Below, one piece after another: positions 61,553 to 64,000 of a stretch of DNA of 64,000 nt. The notes beneath the pieces are model-generated. The model was not told the origin of the DNA. It saw only the letters and a program-made list of their open reading frames with translations, and ran no database searches. How positions within the stretch are numbered: the stretch's first letter is position 1; the number at the start of each line of letters is the position of its first letter. Source of the DNA: Streptomyces aureocirculatus (GTDB lineage Bacteria; Actinomycetota; Actinomycetes; Streptomycetales; Streptomycetaceae); the NCBI RefSeq assembly GCF_000720475.1, contig NZ_JOAP01000004.1, positions 124,001 through 188,000 on the forward strand, given 5' to 3'. The position numbers and the translations under genes were made by a program.

Positions 61553-61635
61553 CGTCCTCCGAAGAGGGCGAGTGACGTCCTCCCGAGGGTGACACGTACG
61601 GAATAGGGGGCGTCCGTCGAGCATTGGCTTCAGAC

Positions 61636-62067
61636 ATGACTGACACACCCTTCGACCCACGCGCCCTGCTCGCCGAAAGCCGGCTCGGTGTGCTCGCGAC
61701 GATCAAGGCGGACGGCCGCCCCCAGCTCTCCCCCGTCACCCCCTTCTACGACCGCGAAGCCGATGTCATCCAGGTGTCGATGACCGAAGGTCGGGCCAAG
61801 ACGGTGAACCTCCGTCGGGACCCGCGGGCCACCCTCGAAGTCACCAGGCCCGACGGCTGGGCCTGGGCCACGGCCGAGGGCACGGCGACACTCACCGGCC
61901 CCGGCAGCGACCCGCACGGCCCCGAGGTCGAGGCCTTGGTGCGCTACTACCGTGCCGCCGCCGGGGAGCACCCCGACTGGGACGAGTACCGCGCGGTGAT
62001 GGTCTCCGACCGCAGGGTTCTCATGACGATGGCGGTCACCCACGTATATGGCGGCAAGGTCCGCTGA
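61636..62067 (+). CDS. PPOX-class F420/FMN-dependent oxidoreductase
   Basis: 143 residues. The split-barrel fold is recognisable: RLGVLATIKADGRPQLSPVT, IQVSMTEGRAKTVNLRRDPR, ATLEVTRPDGWAWATAEGTA. This matches the TIGR03618-like pyridoxamine-oxidase superfamily proteins that use F420 or FMN in actinobacteria. It likely reduces a small organic molecule. ATG 61636 is used; an upstream TTG would add four codons. It is 83 bp after the preceding gene and may share its transcript. Confidence 0.88.
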   Translation: MTDTPFDPRALLAESRLGVLATIKADGRPQLSPVTPFYDREADVIQVSMTEGRAKTVNLRRDPRATLEVTRPDGWAWATAEGTATLTGPGSDPHGPEVEALVRYYRAAAGEHPDWDEYRAVMVSDRRVLMTMAVTHVYGGKVR

Positions 62068-62131
62068 CCCACCCCGTATGTGTGTACGAGTACGTGCACG
62101 GCGCGTGGGGGGAGGGCCGGGGCGCGTGGGT

Positions 62132-63352
62132 TCAGCTCCCGGCCTTCCATCCGATCGTGATCTCGGGGTACCCGGCGTCCGCGGCGTCGAGCGACGGTGA
62201 CGTCGTGGTGCGGCCGCGCAGCCAGTGGTCGAAGAAGGCGCGCACGTAGTCACCCGTGACCGCGTGCGCGCGTCGTCCCTCGGCCGTGCCGAAGAACTTG
62301 GCGAAGCGCTCCGCGGTCCACACCTCGTCGAGCTTCAGCTCGACGCCGAGGGTGGCCAGGTCGTTGAAGCTGTAGTGCCGTGCGCCTGCCAGGACCATAC
62401 GGCGTCCCCAGGCCGTGTGGTGGGCCATGAAGTCGGTCCACGTCGGCAGTTCCATGGGCTCGGTGAACAGCAGGAAGGGCTGCCGCAGGCCGCTCTGCAC
62501 CGCGTCCGTCTGCAGGGCGCCGTCCAGACAGGCCCCCGCGGTGAACCGGGAGTCGGTGCGCAGCACTTCGGCGGCCGCGGAGCCGCCGAGCGAGTGGCCG
62601 AACACTCCGGCGCCGCCACGCCGTACCGACCGTGTGATGTCAGCGGGAAGCCGCGCCGCGCGCCTCCCCGTCAGGACGTCGAGCACGAAGCTCAGGTCCG
62701 CGGCACGCACGTCGGAGTACTTGCGAAGCACCGCCTGATCGCCGGTGCCGGGATTCTGCGGGACGACCCGCCCGTCGGGGAACTCGGTCGGGCCGTCGTA
62801 GGTGTGGTTCACCGCGATGACGAGGTAGCCGTGGCTCGCGAGGTCCTGGGCGAAGGTCGTGCCGGTGGCCGCGGGGTCCTGGCGGCCCGGGCCGAAGAAC
62901 ACCACGGGCGCGTCGCGCAGGCGGGGGTGCACCGGGGCGTTCCGCCAGGCGTCGGTGCGCACCCGCCCCAGGGAGCCCGGGGGCAGTTCGAAGCGCTGTT
63001 CGACGACCGGTTCGAGGCCGGGCGTGAGGTATCGGGCACGCTCACCGCGGGGCGCCGCGGTCGCGTACCAGACCTGGACCATCAGTTCGCGCGGTGTCCT
63101 GGTGGGCGCGAACGGGTCGTCACGGCGGTCGTCGACGAGGTGGCAGGCCCGGGTGCCGACCGCGTACGGGCCTGTGGGCGCGGGCAGTGCCACGGGGGCC
63201 CCGGCGGGCGCGGCGGGGGCACCCGCGGGGGCAGCGGCGGCCGGTGTGGCTCCGAGTCCCACGGTGCCACCGGCGGCGACCGCCGTCGCCCCGAACACCG
63301 ATGCGCGAAGTATGGAACGGCGCGGGAGTCTTCCCGACGGCTGGTCAGTCAT
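62132..63352 (-). CDS. Secreted PAF-acetylhydrolase-like lipase
   Basis: 406 residues with a Tat-like signal (GRLPRRSILRASVFGATAVA: twin Arg before a hydrophobic segment) and an Ala-Pro-rich linker. The hydrolase core has VVFFGPGRQDPAATGTTFAQ, DLASHGYLVIAVNHTYDG, the nucleophile elbow GVFGHSLGGSAAAEVLR, an acidic residue in GACLDGALQ, and a late His in LAGARHYSFND. These match the PAF-AH/Alr-type secreted lipase family. Substrates may be lipid esters or polyesters. AAGGAGAG lies 8 bp before ATG 63352. Confidence 0.85.
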   Translation of the reverse strand: MTDQPSGRLPRRSILRASVFGATAVAAGGTVGLGATPAAAAPAGAPAAPAGAPVALPAPTGPYAVGTRACHLVDDRRDDPFAPTRTPRELMVQVWYATAAPRGERARYLTPGLEPVVEQRFELPPGSLGRVRTDAWRNAPVHPRLRDAPVVFFGPGRQDPAATGTTFAQDLASHGYLVIAVNHTYDGPTEFPDGRVVPQNPGTGDQAVLRKYSDVRAADLSFVLDVLTGRRAARLPADITRSVRRGGAGVFGHSLGGSAAAEVLRTDSRFTAGACLDGALQTDAVQSGLRQPFLLFTEPMELPTWTDFMAHHTAWGRRMVLAGARHYSFNDLATLGVELKLDEVWTAERFAKFFGTAEGRRAHAVTGDYVRAFFDHWLRGRTTTSPSLDAADAGYPEITIGWKAGS

Positions 63353-63465
63353 GTGCTGCGCTCTCCTTGATGGCTCGTACGCGGGTACGTGCCGGCTCGT
63401 ACGGGTGGGTGCGTGCCGGCTCGTACGCAGGAGTGTCGCCTGCCTCATGACCCTATGTCGGCCCG

Positions 63466-64000
63466 TCAGGTCGCCGCGTGGGCAGGGCGGCTCCGGCGGG
63501 TCTCCCGCCCTCCTGGGTGGCGGTGGCGCCACACCCAGAACACCGTGCTCGCGACCAGGGCCCATCCTGCGAGCACGAGGTAGGGGAAGAGGTGTTGATG
63601 GCCGTTGAAGTAGACGGCCGTGTGCTGGGCGTTGACCGAGGCTCCCGGAGGCAGCCAGCGGCCGATGTGTCCGAGCGCGGACGGCAGCAGCGGCCAGGAC
63701 ACGGCGCCTCCCGAGGACGGGTTGCCCAGGAGCACCATCAGGCCCCATGTCGGGATCATCGACCACCGCCCGACGAGGGTGTTGAACATGGAGAAGACCA
63801 TGCCGGAGGTGAACATGGTGAGGGCCAGGACGAGCCAGGACTGGACGAACGGCAGATCGAGGGCGCCGAGCCACCAGTCGACCACGGCCGCGATGGCGAA
63901 GGCCCCGAGGAGGGCGTAGGCGAGGGTGAACGCGATGCGCTCGGCGGGGTTGAGCCCGCGGGCGTGCACGCTGAGCTGAATGGCGCCCACGAAGCCGATG
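63466..64000 (-). CDS. C-terminal part of a membrane transport protein, 5' end outside the window
   Basis: The frame is open from the right edge (reading IGFVGAIQLSVHARGLNPAE) to the stop at 63466, about 178 codons. It has five TM segments (FTLAYALLGAFAIAAVVDWW, FVQSWLVLALTMFTSGMVFS, TWGLMVLLGNPSSGGAVSWP, LFPYLVLAGWALVASTVFWV). The GNPSSGGAVSWPLLP loop and the ending resemble YhgE/Pip or SNG1-type (DUF3533) ABC-2-related membrane proteins, in which this loop is conserved. It cannot be classified firmly without the N-terminus. Confidence 0.7.
   Translation of the reverse strand, partial: IGFVGAIQLSVHARGLNPAERIAFTLAYALLGAFAIAAVVDWWLGALDLPFVQSWLVLALTMFTSGMVFSMFNTLVGRWSMIPTWGLMVLLGNPSSGGAVSWPLLPSALGHIGRWLPPGASVNAQHTAVYFNGHQHLFPYLVLAGWALVASTVFWVWRHRHPGGRETRRSRPAHAAT

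Overview
The window is high-GC actinobacterial DNA, almost certainly from a Streptomyces chromosome. Third codon positions are nearly all G or C, GTG starts and 4-bp stop/start overlaps are common, and the gene families (ANTAR proteins, MmyB-like regulators, CsbD, NRPS genes, FG-GAP secreted proteins, DUF2975/XRE pairs) are typical of the genus. I see no rRNA, tRNA, CRISPR array or complete insertion sequence. The number of damaged genes suggests an accessory region such as a chromosome arm; that placement is inference.

1-19.4 kb: mixed regulatory and stress genes. These are the 3' part of a BrkB-like membrane protein, a DUF3253 protein, a frameshifted dapB-like gene, a GAF-ANTAR protein, a LuxR regulator with an adjacent TolB-like protein, an XRE-cupin regulator, a divergent SDR/TetR pair sharing a perfect 26-bp inverted repeat, a quinone oxidoreductase/TetR pair, a CseB/CseC-like two-component system whose kinase is frameshifted, an internally deleted D,D-carboxypeptidase, an endonuclease/exonuclease/phosphatase-family protein, CsbD, and a secreted FG-GAP protein.

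20-31.1 kb: a compact, apparently intact biosynthetic cluster on the + strand. It encodes an MFS exporter, a PhyH-type oxygenase, a small DUF6309-like protein, a one-module NRPS (A-PCP-epimerase-thioester reductase), a class III aminotransferase, a TauD-type oxygenase, an SDR and a methyltransferase-like protein, closed by a hairpin terminator. The adenylation pocket read by eye resembles Asp/Asn codes. The genes together suggest D-Asp (or D-Asn) activation, reductive release at the alpha-carboxyl, transamination to a vicinal diamine, and oxidation. This is the most interesting part of the window.

31-47.9 kb: a fused dihydroxyacetone kinase, an MmyB-like regulator, secreted hydrolases, a LysR/NmrA/darcynin group, a likely choline-to-betaine operon (aldehyde dehydrogenase, choline-oxidase-like enzyme, permease), a hydrolase lacking its lid, a methyltransferase and a large secreted FG-GAP protein.

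48-55.3 kb: a second NRPS (PCP-C-A-PCP-TE) that begins inside its first carrier domain, immediately next to a tetR gene tail, so a deletion or rearrangement has cut it. It is followed by a doubly damaged FAD monooxygenase, a frameshifted FG-GAP protein and an SDR remnant.

55.3-64 kb: a DUF6292-like protein, another FG-GAP protein, a DUF2975/XRE pair with palindromic operator candidates, a soluble sugar dehydrogenase, a single-domain response regulator, an Ala/Lys-rich winged-helix-like protein, an F420/FMN-type oxidoreductase, a secreted lipase-like hydrolase, and the end of a membrane transport protein. A recurring theme is clean internal deletions and single frameshifts beside intact homologous motifs.
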